Of a stretch of 64,000 bases of DNA, positions 47,931 through 60,525 are shown in pieces. Origin of the DNA: Lotus japonicus (lineage: Eukaryota; Streptophyta; Magnoliopsida; Fabales; Fabaceae); the NCBI RefSeq assembly GCF_012489685.1, contig NC_080044.1:79780732-79844731 (forward strand), given 5' to 3'. The translations under genes and the position numbers were made by a program. The notes under the pieces are model-generated. The model ran no database searches and was not told where the DNA came from. It saw only the letters and a program-made list of their open reading frames with translations. Position 1 is the stretch's first letter, and each line of letters starts with the position of its first letter.

Positions 47931-48275
47931 TCTATGCCGCCGCAGGCAGAGGAAGCAGCGACGAAGAAGGTTGCTGTCGCAACGCACACTTCTCACCCCT
48001 CTCCGCCGAACGAAGTGTCACCTCTCCGGCCACCTCAGCGCCCAAACGCACCGCCACCGCCACTGCATTCCCTCACCTCTCTCCGCCGCCGCAGGCAGAG
48101 TAAGCGGCGAGGAAGAAGGTTGCTCTCGCAACACACACTTCTCACCCCTCTCCGGCCACCTCAGCGCCCAAACGCACCGCCACTGCATTCCCTCACCTCT
48201 CTCCGCCGCCGCAGGCAGAGGAAGCGGCGACAAAGAAGGTTGCTCTTGCAACGCACACCCCTAACCCCTCTCCGC
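47931..48275. repeat. GC-rich tandem array, about three units of 105-135 bp
   Basis: GCAGGCAGAG…AAGCGGCGA, AAGAAGGTTGCTCTCGCAAC and CACTGCATTCCCTCACCTCT recur three times. GC content is far above the surroundings. Several overlapping open frames are by-products of the repeat. It may have started as coding sequence behind the ATG at 47875. Confidence 0.88.
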
Positions 48276-48705
48276 CGAACGAAGTCAAGAAAAAGGTTAG
48301 AGGTCTGAAAGTTAGTAAGATAATTTTTATTCAAATAATAGAAAATAAATAACTCATCTAAACTTTACACACCAGTGAATTTTCCTTGACAGCATAATAA
48401 TTCTGCAAAAAAACTTGAACTTGAGTGGTGAGATCAGTTTCGATCTCACGAGACATTAAATGTTAAAGAAGTTACAAACTTCAATTTATGGTCCATGCTT
48501 CCATAGCTTAAAGCCTCAAAACAGCGTCGAAAACACGAGAGAATAACTCCTTAGCTAAAATGACACAGTACAAAGTCTTTTGAAAGCTAATGCATATAGA
48601 TCTGAAATGAGTTTACTGTGACCTCATAAAGCCTAACTTCTTAACAGCTAAAATAGAGAATTGATATGCTAGATCAGAAACATCCCAAGAGAGTACTTAC
48701 AACAT

Positions 48706-49365
48706 ACTGACTCTAGATTTTTTTTTCTTAGTTGAAGGCCTTGAGCATCCACAAAAACACCTTTTATTGTGCTTTTGCCCACTTCTCCTACCATGGTGAA
48801 TGAAGTCCCTCAGCAACACCTCTCAGTGTCCAGAGATTATGCTTTTCCCCTTGCTCTTCTTTTCGTCAGCCAATTTCAGCAGAATATATTGTATGCACTG
48901 CACTTTAAACTACAATCTTCCTATATGTTCAAAACCTTTTGATACCTGCTCCATCACTCTTTTTCTTTGGACGTGTATGCTCTTTTCCATCTCAGCTGAA
49001 GTCTGTTCAGACATGGGGCAATCTCATTGACATCCTTTGTCAGTTGATCGTTGGTATCAACTAATTTCCCAACAGCTCCTTCAACTTCTTCTATTCATCT
49101 TTTGACTATTTCATATTCAGTGTCATCTCCCTGCTTGCCTCTCTTCTTTTTTCTCCATTTTTGTTTTCAAATCTTGCACAATCATCTTAAGAGTCAGTTT
49201 CGGCAAATCCGAGACAAGCCTCTCCAATATGTTTCTCCTCTTGCCATCTTGAGGTCATTCTTTTATACTTATTGACAACTGAAGCTTGTGAACACCCAAT
49301 TCCTTTTCTGCTTTCAATTCTGAAGGGGTATTTAGGATTTTACCTGAATTATCTGACTGATGAGC
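48706..49365 (-). pseudogene. NETWORKED1-like (KIP1) C-terminal fragment
   Basis: On the minus strand, in shifting frames: ILERLVSDLPKLTLKMIVQD, IEEVEGAVGKLVDTNDQLTK, then near the end KRCFCGCSRPSTKKK. This is the C-terminal coiled coil and Cys-rich tail of plant NET1 actin-membrane adaptor proteins. Frameshifts and a stop break it, and the N-terminal NAB actin-binding domain is absent. It lies in the same orientation as the BIN3-like fragment, as expected if one Helitron collected both. Confidence 0.8.
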
Positions 49366-51335
49366 CATGATAACATCCACTGTTATCAACACCCAAATCC
49401 TTTTCTGCTTCCTTTTCTAACTTTCTTTCGTACATCTAATTTCACAGATACCATAATTGGAGAACCAAGACTGTTTCAAAAGAAAAATTGTTCATACGGT
49501 ATTCAAGATCCTTTTTGTTAAAAACAACTAAGTGCAATATCTAGACACCCCAACCTATTAATGCTTCCAAAGAGACACAATCCCAACTAAACCAAAACAA
49601 TACCTAAAAAACCATAAAACACCCTAAAATATCAGCTCTAGCAGCATTATAACATCAAACAATAGCTTTTGAGAAGATCAAGATAAACTTTAAAAGCACT
49701 TGCAACCAACACATAACCAATTTCACCAAATTTAGAGTTTAGCACACACAACTCAGAATGATGTTTTGTTATACAAAGATGCTAAAATGTAAAAGAGAGT
49801 AAAATAGGGTCATGAATTATAACACATTAACACCTATGTCCAATCTGCAAGGAAATAAAGAAAAGGAAACAGTATCCATGCAAGCAAATCCAATAAATTA
49901 ATGTTAGTTATGACATTACTTTTTAAAGTTAATTCCAATAAGAGGAAATCTTTTCATACAACTATTCACAAAAACTTGTGATCAAAGCTCTTCCACTCAC
50001 TTGATCCTAAAAATACTTTTAGGAGCACTCTCTTGTGATCAATATTTCAGGATCTTTCCGGGTACCTGCACTTTATCTAAAGTCACAAGTGCAGGTACCT
50101 CCCAGAAATTCTGGAAACTCACTATGATGCAGTGGCCATTAGGATGGGGGGGGAAGAGTATAAAATGGAAAACTCTAACCCACTAAAAGATGAACATGTT
50201 AAAAAAAATAGATATTCAGTAACCGGCAATGGCATCAATCATTTCAAGCAATTTTCTAAGATACTTGTTTCCAAGAACCTAAATAAAATTTCCAAAGCAG
50301 CATCAAGCAATGTGAACAGCCTTATGTATCATTAAATAGAGCTTTAAACAGCTAGAACTTAGAAGAAGACAACATTTTTAAATAGGTAGGACATGAGAGA
50401 TCGAACCTCATGGTAAATCAACCTTCAGCCTTCATGGTGAAGTTGTTAATAATTAAGATCCTATAACAAACAAATGATTTATAGAACTTTAGTTTGCTGC
50501 AAATGTAAATAGAAAGAGGAATAATTTCAGGTATCATACTACTCATTTAACATCTAAGATCCGGGTGCCTGAATCTATGTACCTCTTGGCAGCAATAGCC
50601 CAACACGAAACTTCATTGCAACTCTTGCACATGGTACCTCGCAGATCTGTACAGTACACACTTTAGTTGCATTGAAACTCTTGCTTCTCCAAATTTTCAC
50701 ATCACATTGCAGAAGCAATGGTAAGTTCTGGGAGGAAACTATTGCAGAATTAAGGAAGGAAACTGTTGCAACAATGAAAAACAGCCACTTTGGTCCCTGA
50801 CTGTGTTCACTTATGACGGAGTGGTCCTCATACTTTGAAAATGGTAGTTTTTCATCCCTAAATGAGTAAATGTGTTGCTGTCCATCCCGTTCGTACCAAA
50901 ATGGTTGTTTACTCGATGAAAAACTCTAGCAGAGGGATATCAACTAACGAGTAAATGAAAGAGAGAGAGTGAGAGAGAAGATAAGGGAGAAATTTTTCAA
51001 TATTCATTAGATAATCCTTGTCAGCATATTTCCTTACATTATATGGGTTCACAACAGTCTGGGCCTTTTAGGAAGGTCCAACATATCTAAGTGGCCCAAT
51101 TCACAATAATAAAAGAGGAAATACATTTTCTTGTATTATTTAAAGCAAAAAAATTCTCCTTCAGTAGTAATCAGTGAAATCATTCAAATATGTTGCTCTC
51201 TTGGGCCTAAGATGTGTGACTGAAGGAATAGGCCCGTTTGCATGTGCAAAAGATATGTTATTATTCCCACAGTAAGTTTTGAAAATTTAAATAACCTAAT
51301 TAAGAAGGGTGTGATTTTTTTTTTGAACGTAGGGT
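49366..51335. other. No gene recognised
   Basis: AT-rich; 50,790-50,930 has diverged inverted GTTTTTCATC / GATGAAAAAC blocks, suggesting an old MITE. A short minus-strand exon-like stretch near 50,580-50,650 (VPCARVAMKFRVG) is unassigned. Confidence 0.35.
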
Positions 51336-52129
51336 GTGATTTTCAATATGGTAAATCCAAGTTGCTTAGCTCTAGTTTGAGAGCTCAGGTGACTGGTCGA
51401 AGACTAGCGGTGGTGAGCAAGAGCCAGGTCTCCTCCAGCAATTCTACACATAAAGGGGATGTGAAAAGGGTCCTTGATCCGGAATTACTAAAGAGGTTTG
51501 AACGTCTCTCTATGGGGAGAAGAAACCATGCTAGTGCTAGTGGGTGTGACACCAGGAAGGAGATAAGAGAAAGTGTTGTTGAAAAGGACGTTCATAATGA
51601 GAAAGGGGTCTCTCTCCAATCATTGGGAGCAGGTGTTGGGGACTTTTCTCTCCCCATTCCCGAGGCTTTACAGTTGGACCATGTGCAGCATAGTAATCAA
51701 GGTTCCCAAGAGACAAAAGGTGAAGATACGGGGACAATCAACAAAGACATGGTGGCGGACAAACCATTGTTCATTAAAGGACTTCCTGAAAAGGTGGTGG
51801 TAGATCCCGACAAGGACACTAAATCCCTGAAAGTTACAGATGGGGGAATTTCAGGAAATGGATCCGTGCAGGGACATAGCTCCTCTCCCAATAATCCGGG
51901 CCATGCAAAGACAGGTGGAAGTAAATGGCATAGGCGTGCTCGGGGCTTGGCGAAAGGGGATGAGTCGGAAGGTAAGGAGGTAGCAGTGCAGAAGAGAAAA
52001 AGTGATGGAGGGAGTACACAACTAGAGGAAGATGACACACAAGGATTGGGGAAGCAACAAAAGCTTGCCCATCCTTTTTACCTTGAACCATCGGCGATGC
52101 TGGAGGGCCAGCATTGTCGGACACAATGA
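51336..52129 (+). pseudogene. LINE ORF1, C-terminal part
   Basis: An open frame, hydrophilic and low-complexity, with the basic KWHRRARGL near its end, typical of the tail of plant L1 ORF1 proteins (RNA-binding chaperone). The N-terminal RNA-binding domain and zinc knuckle are missing, so the LINE is 5'-truncated around 51,336, where GGGTGTGATTT is repeated 28 bp apart. Its TGA (52127-52129) overlaps the ORF2 ATG (52126-52128) as ATGA. Confidence 0.75.
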
Positions 52130-55050
52130 AACTACTAAGCTGAAACTGTCGGGGGCTTGGGAACCTACCGGCAGTGCGAGCTCTAACAAAGCTCGTCCAA
52201 GAAGAAGCTCCTGACATTGTCTTCCTTATTGAAACGAAGAGGAGGACTGTGGAAATGGAAAAAATTCGTAAGAGAATCGGTTTGGAGAATATGTTGGTGA
52301 AGGATTGTGTTGGGTCGCAAGGTAGAGCGGGTGGTTTAGCCATGATATGGAGGGCAGGAACAGAACTGGAGTTGATGTCTTGGTCACAGTATCATATTTG
52401 CATGAGATGGAAGCAAGCAGGGGAAGAGGATGTGGCGGTGGTGGGTTTCTATGGACACCCTGAAGAGAGACATCGTGAGGGGTCCTGGGATTTATTGAGA
52501 GCCATTAAACAGGAAGTGCAACATATGGGTTGGTTGTGTGTTGGTGACTTCAACGCCATCCTATCCAACAAGGAAAAGCGAGGGGGTGTGCAAAGATCTT
52601 TTTCCCAACTAGAGCATTTCAGACAATGCGTTTTAGATTGCTCTCTAATAGTTGTGGGCTTTGAGGGAATTCCTTTTACTTGGACAAATGGCAGAACATA
52701 CGAACATAATATCCAAGCAAGATTGGATAGATGTTTTGCTAATGAGGGTTTCTTGTGTCGGTGGGAAGGAGTGATGGTACAACGTGGTATCCAGTTCTTG
52801 TCTGATCACACTCCTTTGATCATCTCAATCCACCGCACTCGAGCAGAGAATAAAAAGAGGAAATGGAACATAATCTTTCGAATGAACGAGCATTTGTACA
52901 ACGACGCTGAGCTGGAAGAACACTTATCTTGGGCATGGAGGGGAGGGGGACAGGAGTGCAATGATAAGATTAAAGCAGTTCAGGAGTGCGTAAAAAATTA
53001 TGAAACGGTAAACGGCAGACTGGGAAAACAGTTGAAGGAAATGCGTGAGAAATTAAAGAAGGCTCAAGGATGGGAGCAAACTGCTGTGAATGTGGAGAGG
53101 AGGAAAGCTTTAGAAAAACAGTATGCAGAATTGCTCGAACAAGAAGAGGTTTACTGGAGACAAAGATCAAGGGTTGTGTGGCTAAGAGATGGGGATAAAA
53201 ACACTAAGTTTTTCCATGGGAAAGCTAATCAGAGGCAGAAGGTAAATAGGATAAAAAAGATCAAAGATGAGCATGGGAATTGGGTTTACGGTGGGGAGGC
53301 TATTTCCCAGGTGATGCAAAAAAAATTTGAATCCTTGTTTAGCACCTCCTCTCCCTCTGATATTTCTCTTGCATGCTCAACCATCTCTCAATCTTTTAGT
53401 GAGGAGGCGGTGGTCAAATTGAGTAAGCCTTTTTCAGGAGAGGAAGTAAAACAGGCTCTATTTATGATGCAGCCTTCCAAATCCCCAGGCCCAGATGGAT
53501 TTCCGGCTGGTTTTTTTCAGCGGTACTGGCATATTACAGGAGGTGATTTTACGAGCTTGGTTTTAGCTATTCTTAATGACGGAAGGGACCCATCGGAGGT
53601 AAACCATACCTTTATCTGCCTAAATCCAAAGGTGAAAAATCCTGAAACTCCTAAAGAGTTGAGACCCATAAGTCTTTGTAATGTGTTGATGAAGGTGGTG
53701 ACTAAATGCATTGCTAATAGAATGAAGAATTTTCTTGATGGGGTGGTGGGAGAGCAATAGAGTGCTTTCGTTCCAGGTCGTCAGATCACAGATAATGCTT
53801 TGGCGGGATTTGAGGTATTTCACTACATGAAAGGAAGAAGAGGGAAAACGGGATTCATGGCCTTGAAGCTTGATATGTCGAAGGCGTATGACAGAGTGGA
53901 GTGGGATTTTCTTCGGATGGTGTTGTCCAAGTTGAGATTCCCACCACCTTTCGTAGAGCTCATAATGAGGTGTGTCTCAACCGTTTCATATGGAATTTTG
54001 GTAAATGGAGAGCCTTCCAAATGGTTCAAGCCACAAAGGGGACTCCGACAAGGTGATCCACTTTCTCCTTATTTATTCATTCTTTGTGTGGAGGCATTTT
54101 CAGGTTTGATTTTAAAACAAGTGGAGAATAGGAGAATTCATGGGGTGACTGTGGCTAGAGGGGCTCCTGAAATTAGCCATCTTTTCTTTGCTGATGATAG
54201 CCTAATCTTCTAAAGAGCCACCATGGATGAAGCTTTGAGTGTGATGAATACAATCAGGACTTATGAAAGAGCTTCTGGACAATTAGTTAACTTAGATAAG
54301 TCAGAGGTCATGTTTAGCCAAAATGTGCCAGATAACCAGAAAGTTATGATCCGTGAGAGGATGTGTGTTAAGGCTGTTGCGACTCATGACAAATATCTGG
54401 GTTTACCTACCATCATTGGAAAGTCCAAGAAGCAAGTCTTTGAAAGGGTACAGGAAAGGATGTGGAAAAAGCTCAAAGGTTGGAAGGAGCAAACTTTATC
54501 TAGAGCGGGCAAGGAGGTTCTGCTAAAATCAGTTGCTCAAGCGATTCCTACATATATTATGAGTTGCTTCAGATTGCCAGTAGGGGTGTGCCAGAAAATG
54601 GAGACAATGTGTGCAAAATTTTGGTGGGGCCAACGGGAAAATGAAAGGAAAATCCACTGGAATAGCTGGAGGAATTTGTGCAAACCCAAATCACAAGGGG
54701 GACTTGGCTTCCGGAATATAGAAGACTTCAATACAGCACTTCTGGGTAAGCAGTACTGGAGGATCCTTTCAAATCCTGAGTCGTTGCTAGCACGCATGTG
54801 GAAAGCTAGGTACTTCCCTAGGACATCTATCCTGGAGGCTTCTTTGGGACACAACCCAAGTTACTCTTGGCGTAGTGTATGGGGGGTACATAAGGAGATG
54901 AAGGAGGGGTTGAAGTGGATAGTTGGTGATGGAAGGGAGATTAAAATTTGGGGTGATGCTTGACTGCCCGGTACCTCTGCAGGGCGTCTTCTATCATAAC
55001 CTCGAGGAGATCTAGAACTTAACATGGTAATGGATCTTATGCATGCAACT
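52126..55050 (+). pseudogene. L1-type LINE ORF2, endonuclease and reverse transcriptase part
   Basis: One continuous reading frame of more than 945 codons broken only by stops at 52141 (Trp codon of SWNCRGLG), 53758, 54211, 54961 and 54997. Endonuclease: NCRGLGN start, VGDFNAIL near 52,550, LSDHTPL near 52,800. [37 protein letters not shown] and FFADDSLIF just before the third stop. The order and motifs are those of the plant L1 clade. The frame disappears near 55,050, where an insertion starts; the element resumes at 63,024. Confidence 0.95.
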
Positions 55051-55499
55051 CTTGGATTGATGAAATTGATGACGGATGCACTAGAAGATTTAAAGCGTGC
55101 CTAAGCACTAACCTTTAGGTTCAATTCGCCCCCACCAATTAATGTATATTGGATGCAATTGAGATAAACCGGCGAATTCCCTTCAGGATACTATGAATCC
55201 CTTGATGTGGTTTGCACTAACACACCAAACGTATCTTTGATAATAGTTGACAGAAGTATGATTCCCACACTTCACTCATGCATTAGTGAAGTGGAGGATG
55301 ATTTAGCATAAAGTAAATGGAAGAGAAATTGGTCAAAATAAAGACCAATTTCGTGCATATTTTCTATCTAGTTTTCTGCCCAAACATCTCTTTATATAAA
55401 GATACTAACATCTCTTGGTGAAGAGATATATTTCTTTGAGAAACAACTTCCAGACAACCGTTATATATAATTAATGTTCACCAAAGTTCATGACTGTTG

Positions 55500-55570
55500 T
55501 GATAGCCCAACTGGCAGACGCGTCCATACCCCTCATGATAGAGGTCGCGAGTTCGAATCCAAGGGGTGTA
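55500..55570 (+). other. tRNA-like module (A and B boxes) in the terminal repeat
   Basis: A-box-like TAGCCCAACTGG (55503-55514) and B-box-like GAGTTCGAATCC (55549-55560). A second, convergent module follows on the minus strand (B box GGTTCAATTCC at 55639-55629). In the right repeat the 62-bp deletion removes the first B box. Confidence 0.5.
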
Positions 55571-56386
55571 ACTTTTTGCTAAAAATTTGAATTTCAAATT
55601 AATAAACAAACAAAAGGTGCCACCAGGAGGAATTGAACCAATGACACGGAAGTACATGACCAGTGACAAATCCACTATACCACTATCAACATGTTGTTAA
55701 TACTTTGAACATTAATATTACTAGTACTTTTACCCGTGCATCTTCATTTTTGTTTTTTTGTGTGTACTTTTTCCAAATTTATGTGTTCTTTTAAAAGATA
55801 TTTTATAGATTAAAAGAATTAAATTTATTTTATATATATGAAATCATAAATTTGTATGTTTTATTTTTGTATTGAAAGTTTGAATTTGTTTTTTGAGTCG
55901 CTATTTTGTTTTTACTTTTGTACTTATTTTCCTAAATGCTTGACTGATAGTTTTTCGATATTTATAAAATATGTGCTAAAAATAGTCATTGAATATTTTT
56001 TTTAATTGGAATAATTACATTGATAGTAGAATAGAAAGTGTATCGTTCACATTTCTTGTAAGAAATCTTCTTCCACATTGCGAAAGACTTCTTCATACCA
56101 TAATATCAATCTTTCAAATTCTCATATTAAAGTGTATTTAACTTTCCTTTTTATTTGAAATTATAGCAATTTAAAAATGGAAAAAAATAAAAAAATAACG
56201 CCTTGCCTTCGTGATATTTTTTATTTTTTATTTTTCATTTTCCGGTTTAAGCTTTTTATTTAAACATTTAGAAATACTACACCTTTTTTAATTTGGAATT
56301 CAACAATAGTAAATTTTAGTTTCAAAGAAAAACAATAGTAAATTTCCAGCATTGATATAAATTTAATTTTAAAATAATCAAATTTC

Positions 56387-57540
56387 AGTTTTTTGGATTA
56401 ATATATTTTATAAATTCTAACTAATTAATCATATCTTTTGAAATTCCTAACTGATATTAATCACATATTAACCACTAAAATTTTCAATAAACACATATAT
56501 TTTTTTGACGGGCAATAAACACATATTAATCACATGTAAGTGAAATAATTGTAGTGCAAAGTTTTTTTCCATTAATTAATTAATTATTAAGGAAGGTATT
56601 TTTTTGTATTTCCATTATAAGCATGAATGTGAATGTGTTGTGTGGTTTTTAAATTATAAAACCAACATAAAAAATTATTTTGCATTGATATCAAATTTAT
56701 GTTAAAACTCTTTTCAAAAAACAAATTATGTTAAAACTATCAACTTCCACTTTTTAGGATTAATATTTGAAATTCCTAACTGATATCAATCACATATTAA
56801 CCACTAAATTTTGCAATAAACACGTATTAATCACGTGTAACTGAAATACTCCCTCCATTCCACAAAGTTTGTTGTTTAAGGTTGTGGCACAAAGATTAAG
56901 ATGACAATTATTAATGGTATAATGTTACTATTGTACCCTTATTTAATTTTACTACTAAGTGCAACAATTAAATTTTACTTGGATAGAGAAGAGTTGTAGT
57001 TGGTTGATATGAGAGGTGATAAGTGAGAGAAAATTTATTAAATGAGGGTATAGTTGGAAAAAAATTAGCAAAAAATGCATTGATTTTCTAAAACAACAAA
57101 CATTTTGCGATATTGAAAAATGGTCAAAAACAACAAACTTTGTGGAACGGAGGGAGTAATTGTAGTGCAAAGATTTTTTTTCCATTAATTAATTATTAAG
57201 GAAGATATTTTTTTTGTATTGTCATTATGAGCATGAATGTGTTGTGTGGTTTTTAAATTATAAAACTAACATTAAGTTTTTTTTTTTGCATTGATATCAA
57301 ATTTATGTTAAAACTATCAACTTCCACCTTTTTTTTTAGGATTAATATATTCTATAAATTCTAACTAATTAATCATGTTTTTTTTTTCCATTCACCAAAA
57401 AAAAAATTAATCATGTTCTTTGGAGTTCCTAACTAATATTAACCACTAATTTTGTCATGAACACAAATTAACCACATGGAATAGAAATAGATAGTTGTAG
57501 CGCAAAGGGTTTTTCCATTAATTAAGGGTTTTCAATTCTT
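56387..57540. repeat. Three diverged tandem units of about 335 bp inside the Helitron
   Basis: TAGGATTAATAT, CCTAACTGATAT and TTGTAGTGCAAAG blocks recur from about 56,390, 56,750 and 57,335. Unit 2 contains a MITE; unit 3 is shorter. Confidence 0.85.
56849..57156. mobile_element. Stowaway-like (Tc1/mariner) MITE, TSD TA
   Basis: 308 bp starting CTCCCTCCATTCCACAAAG and ending CTTTGTGGAACGGAGGGAG. TA lies at 56847-56848 and 57157-57158. Tandem unit 1 (about 56,535-56,550) shows the empty TA site. Confidence 0.96.
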
Positions 57541-58423
57541 TATTGGCCTCCATGGTATGAAGTGGAGCCACTTCCCACTAGGAATGACCTAGGGTATTGG
57601 GTGGTTTAACATTGAATGTAGAAAATTGAATAGAATCCGGCTTGTGTTGGGTTAAAGTACCCCTTGTGTTTCATTTCAATATAATTTATATTGCTTATAA
57701 AAAAAAGATAGAGTTCCGGCGAACATTGATAAGCTATTGGTATTCAATTATTCATCTGGTCATGGTAGATGCTTTTGTTGATTTTTTTAAAATTCCTTGT
57801 AGAGTGGAAGGGAGAGTAAGGCCATGAATTGGTTCTTTTTTTTTTTTTTCTTTTCAGTTTTCTTCTTTGTTGTGCCCAAATCTTTAAATACCACAATGAC
57901 TCCTTTTGTAGTACTTTCTGTTGTTGCCATTTTTCTTTTTCATTCACTTTTCATGTAGCTTCGTTCATGAGATAGTTTTTGTTTGGATTCATTGCTTCGT
58001 TGGTATTAGATTAAGAGTTTGTCATGTCTCCCTTGCAAGTTTTTTTCTTAGATTTTCCAATTCAACACTTCTAATCTCAAGATTAAAAAAGTTTAGTTAT
58101 CATCAGCTAACCATTAATATAAAACAGTCACTAACCAAGGAAGAGATTTCAAGAAGCTAATTTACACACGCACAACATGGAATCATGAAAATAAAATAGC
58201 ATATATATGGATTTGTTGTACAAAAGGTGAAGAATCAAATCCGAAAAACTACCTTCAATGCCATCATCCATTTACTCTCATCAATGGTAACTCCCAGCGC
58301 TACAAAATTGGATGACTCTTGCTCTAGAAAACTATAAGGAGAAGCAGCAATTCAGCACCAGAATTCACCACATAACCAATCTTTGCAAAGGGAGTGATCA
58401 TGGATATAGATAAATAAATTACA
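57541..58423. other. Helitron interior, no gene recognised
   Basis: AT-rich; a LINE-like T-rich end (TATTGCTTATAAAAAAAAG) sits near 57,690. Confidence 0.35.
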
Positions 58424-58993
58424 TTCTGATGGTGTAATCGATCCATTCAATTGTCGGCTTAGCCCAACCGCATAATCACACATATGAATAATTTCCTGTG
58501 ATGGACAGAGTGAAAGGTTAAAAAACTTCGTATACAAATGTTATGTGCAAATACTAAATCTTTTCATCTGCTATATGTTACAACATTGCAGAATCATGAG
58601 AATTGCCACACCTGCACCTCCCTAATTCCATCTGGAAGGCATCTCAAGAGACACCAGCCTTCCCCGAGATCGAATTTGGCCCTTAGTGCCTCACCAATCT
58701 GTCTTGCAATCTCACCTCTTTTGGCCTTTGGGTGCCAGAATCTGCAAGAACATCACATGAGTAGAGCAAATCCTAATTTAGTTTCAAATAGTACCTAAAT
58801 GCAGTACCGGCTATGGCAGTTCTATCATTTTAGACGATAAAACTGACCAAACAAAATTCTCTAAAAATTATACAAATCAAGAGAAATTAAAAAAGAGAAC
58901 ACTCACTGCCATGCACATCTTAGCTGCTTCAATGCAAGCCTGCAACCTCTCTGTATAATCTTGCATACTTCCGTCGGAAACCATAGCAATAGT
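58424..58993 (-). pseudogene. ALDH7B: ALDH7B (antiquitin) three-exon fragment captured by the Helitron
   Basis: Minus-strand exons: 58993-58907 (IAMVSDGSMQDYTERLQACI then EAAKMCMA, followed by GTGAGT), 58742-58612 (PKAKRGEIARQIGEALRAKF), 58495-58424 (EIIHMCDYAVGLSRQLNGSI then TPSE, before GTAATT). The region matches the N-terminal NAD-binding part of family-7 aldehyde dehydrogenase, which oxidises reactive aldehydes such as alpha-aminoadipic semialdehyde. A deletion and frameshift in the middle exon disrupt the LVSLEM region. Catalytic Cys and Glu are not included. Cannot make an active enzyme. Confidence 0.9.
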
Positions 58994-60470
58994 CTAATCT
59001 TAAATCACCAATAATTAGACTATGACAATGAAAGCCAAAATACCAAGAAACAATTATATCAGCAATCAAACTCAAACTCAAATCTGTTCTACTTCCATCA
59101 CCTAGGATTGGAAAAAAAAAATCTCTCTTTTCCGCCACACTAAATTATGTAGAAGTTCATAAAAGTGATAAAACAGAAAAGAGTGAAAAAAATGGAGGTA
59201 ATAAGGCCAACCTAATGAATCAATAAAAGAACTTGATATAAAATTTGGATATTTTTCATCTATGAATTAAGAAGTTCAGGTACATATTAAACACAATACG
59301 ATGCTAAATATTGAATAAGCATGTTAATGTAAAAGGATTAAAAAACCCCACAATGAACGGTGTATAGTAGATGTCTTTGTTACTTTAAGAGAAGAAAAGT
59401 TCTAACCATAAAGAATGTCACTGCCTCTTTTTGCATCCTATGACCAAACATACGGTTAACCCTCATCATCTTTTGCATCTTATCACCAAAAAAATTCTGC
59501 AATATAAACATAAAGAAATAACTCATTACACAACTACTAAACAAATGAAATTCAAAGAGAAGTGCAAGAAAATGAGGATAAAATCCTATGGCCTGCCTCT
59601 ATGTAATTTTTTGGCTAAATTATTTCGAAGTTCACTTATAGACTGTGTCGACTACGTCGACTAAAACTATCTCGACTAAATGAGCATGAAGTGTCTTGTA
59701 CCTGGAATAAAGGGGAGGGGGAAAATGTTAAAAAAAATGCTTTAAAATGATGATTATCAAATCAAAACAAAAACTATAAAAAAACACTAAGAATGACCAT
59801 TGCACTAAAAAAAACACACAAAAAATACCACTGCAAGTAAAGGTAACCCATCCCTGCTCATGAAGCAAAACATGTGAGCAAAATAGAAACTTGATGAACG
59901 TGAGTGAAAAAGAAGGTACCTAAATGAAATTTTCACTGGGGTTCATCCATTATGTTTTCTACAACTGGGCATGATCCTTTTCAGCAAAAAGGATAAATGA
60001 AAGGGCTCACATAAACTGATTTCAAAAAATTGAACACACGCCAAAACAATCAACAATGGTGAAACAAAAAAAGGGAGTAGTTAGAGCTTAGAAGTACTCA
60101 CCAGGTAATTTTAAACCATGCTAAAACCTAATTTCAGTTAAAAAAGAAGCATATAAGATAATCTGAGTTAAAATTGATGAGGTTAATTCAGAACAAATTT
60201 TATGAAATCATCAGCCACAAAATGGAAAAAAGAGTATAAACTACAGTCGAAGATGATTGATTGTAATTATGGAGAAGGAGTGAAATGCATATGCTGGTTT
60301 ATATGATAATGGCTTAACTTGAGCCGCATATTAAAGTGAAGAAAAAGAAGGCTAATAACAACAGAATGGACAGAGCAAGAGGGTTCTGTTTGCTACAGCT
60401 GAAATACCCAAAACAGGAAAATTGCAATTAAGAAAAAATAGGGGAATCAATCAAATGGTGATTTCAAGAA
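58994..60470. other. Helitron interior, no gene recognised
   Basis: AT-rich. A minus-strand stretch near 59,410-59,500 (MRVNRMFGHRMQKEAVTF) is exon-like but unassigned. Confidence 0.35.
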
Positions 60471-60525
60471 GTGGTTGTTAATGGGAGAACCTGGAGAAGT
60501 AAAGTTTGGATCTCATACGTTCCCA

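Noticed and set aside
47718..48308. Long plus-strand open frames (up to 196 codons) in the GC-rich region
   Set aside because: They follow the tandem array in several overlapping frames with Arg/Pro/His-rich translations; composition explains them.
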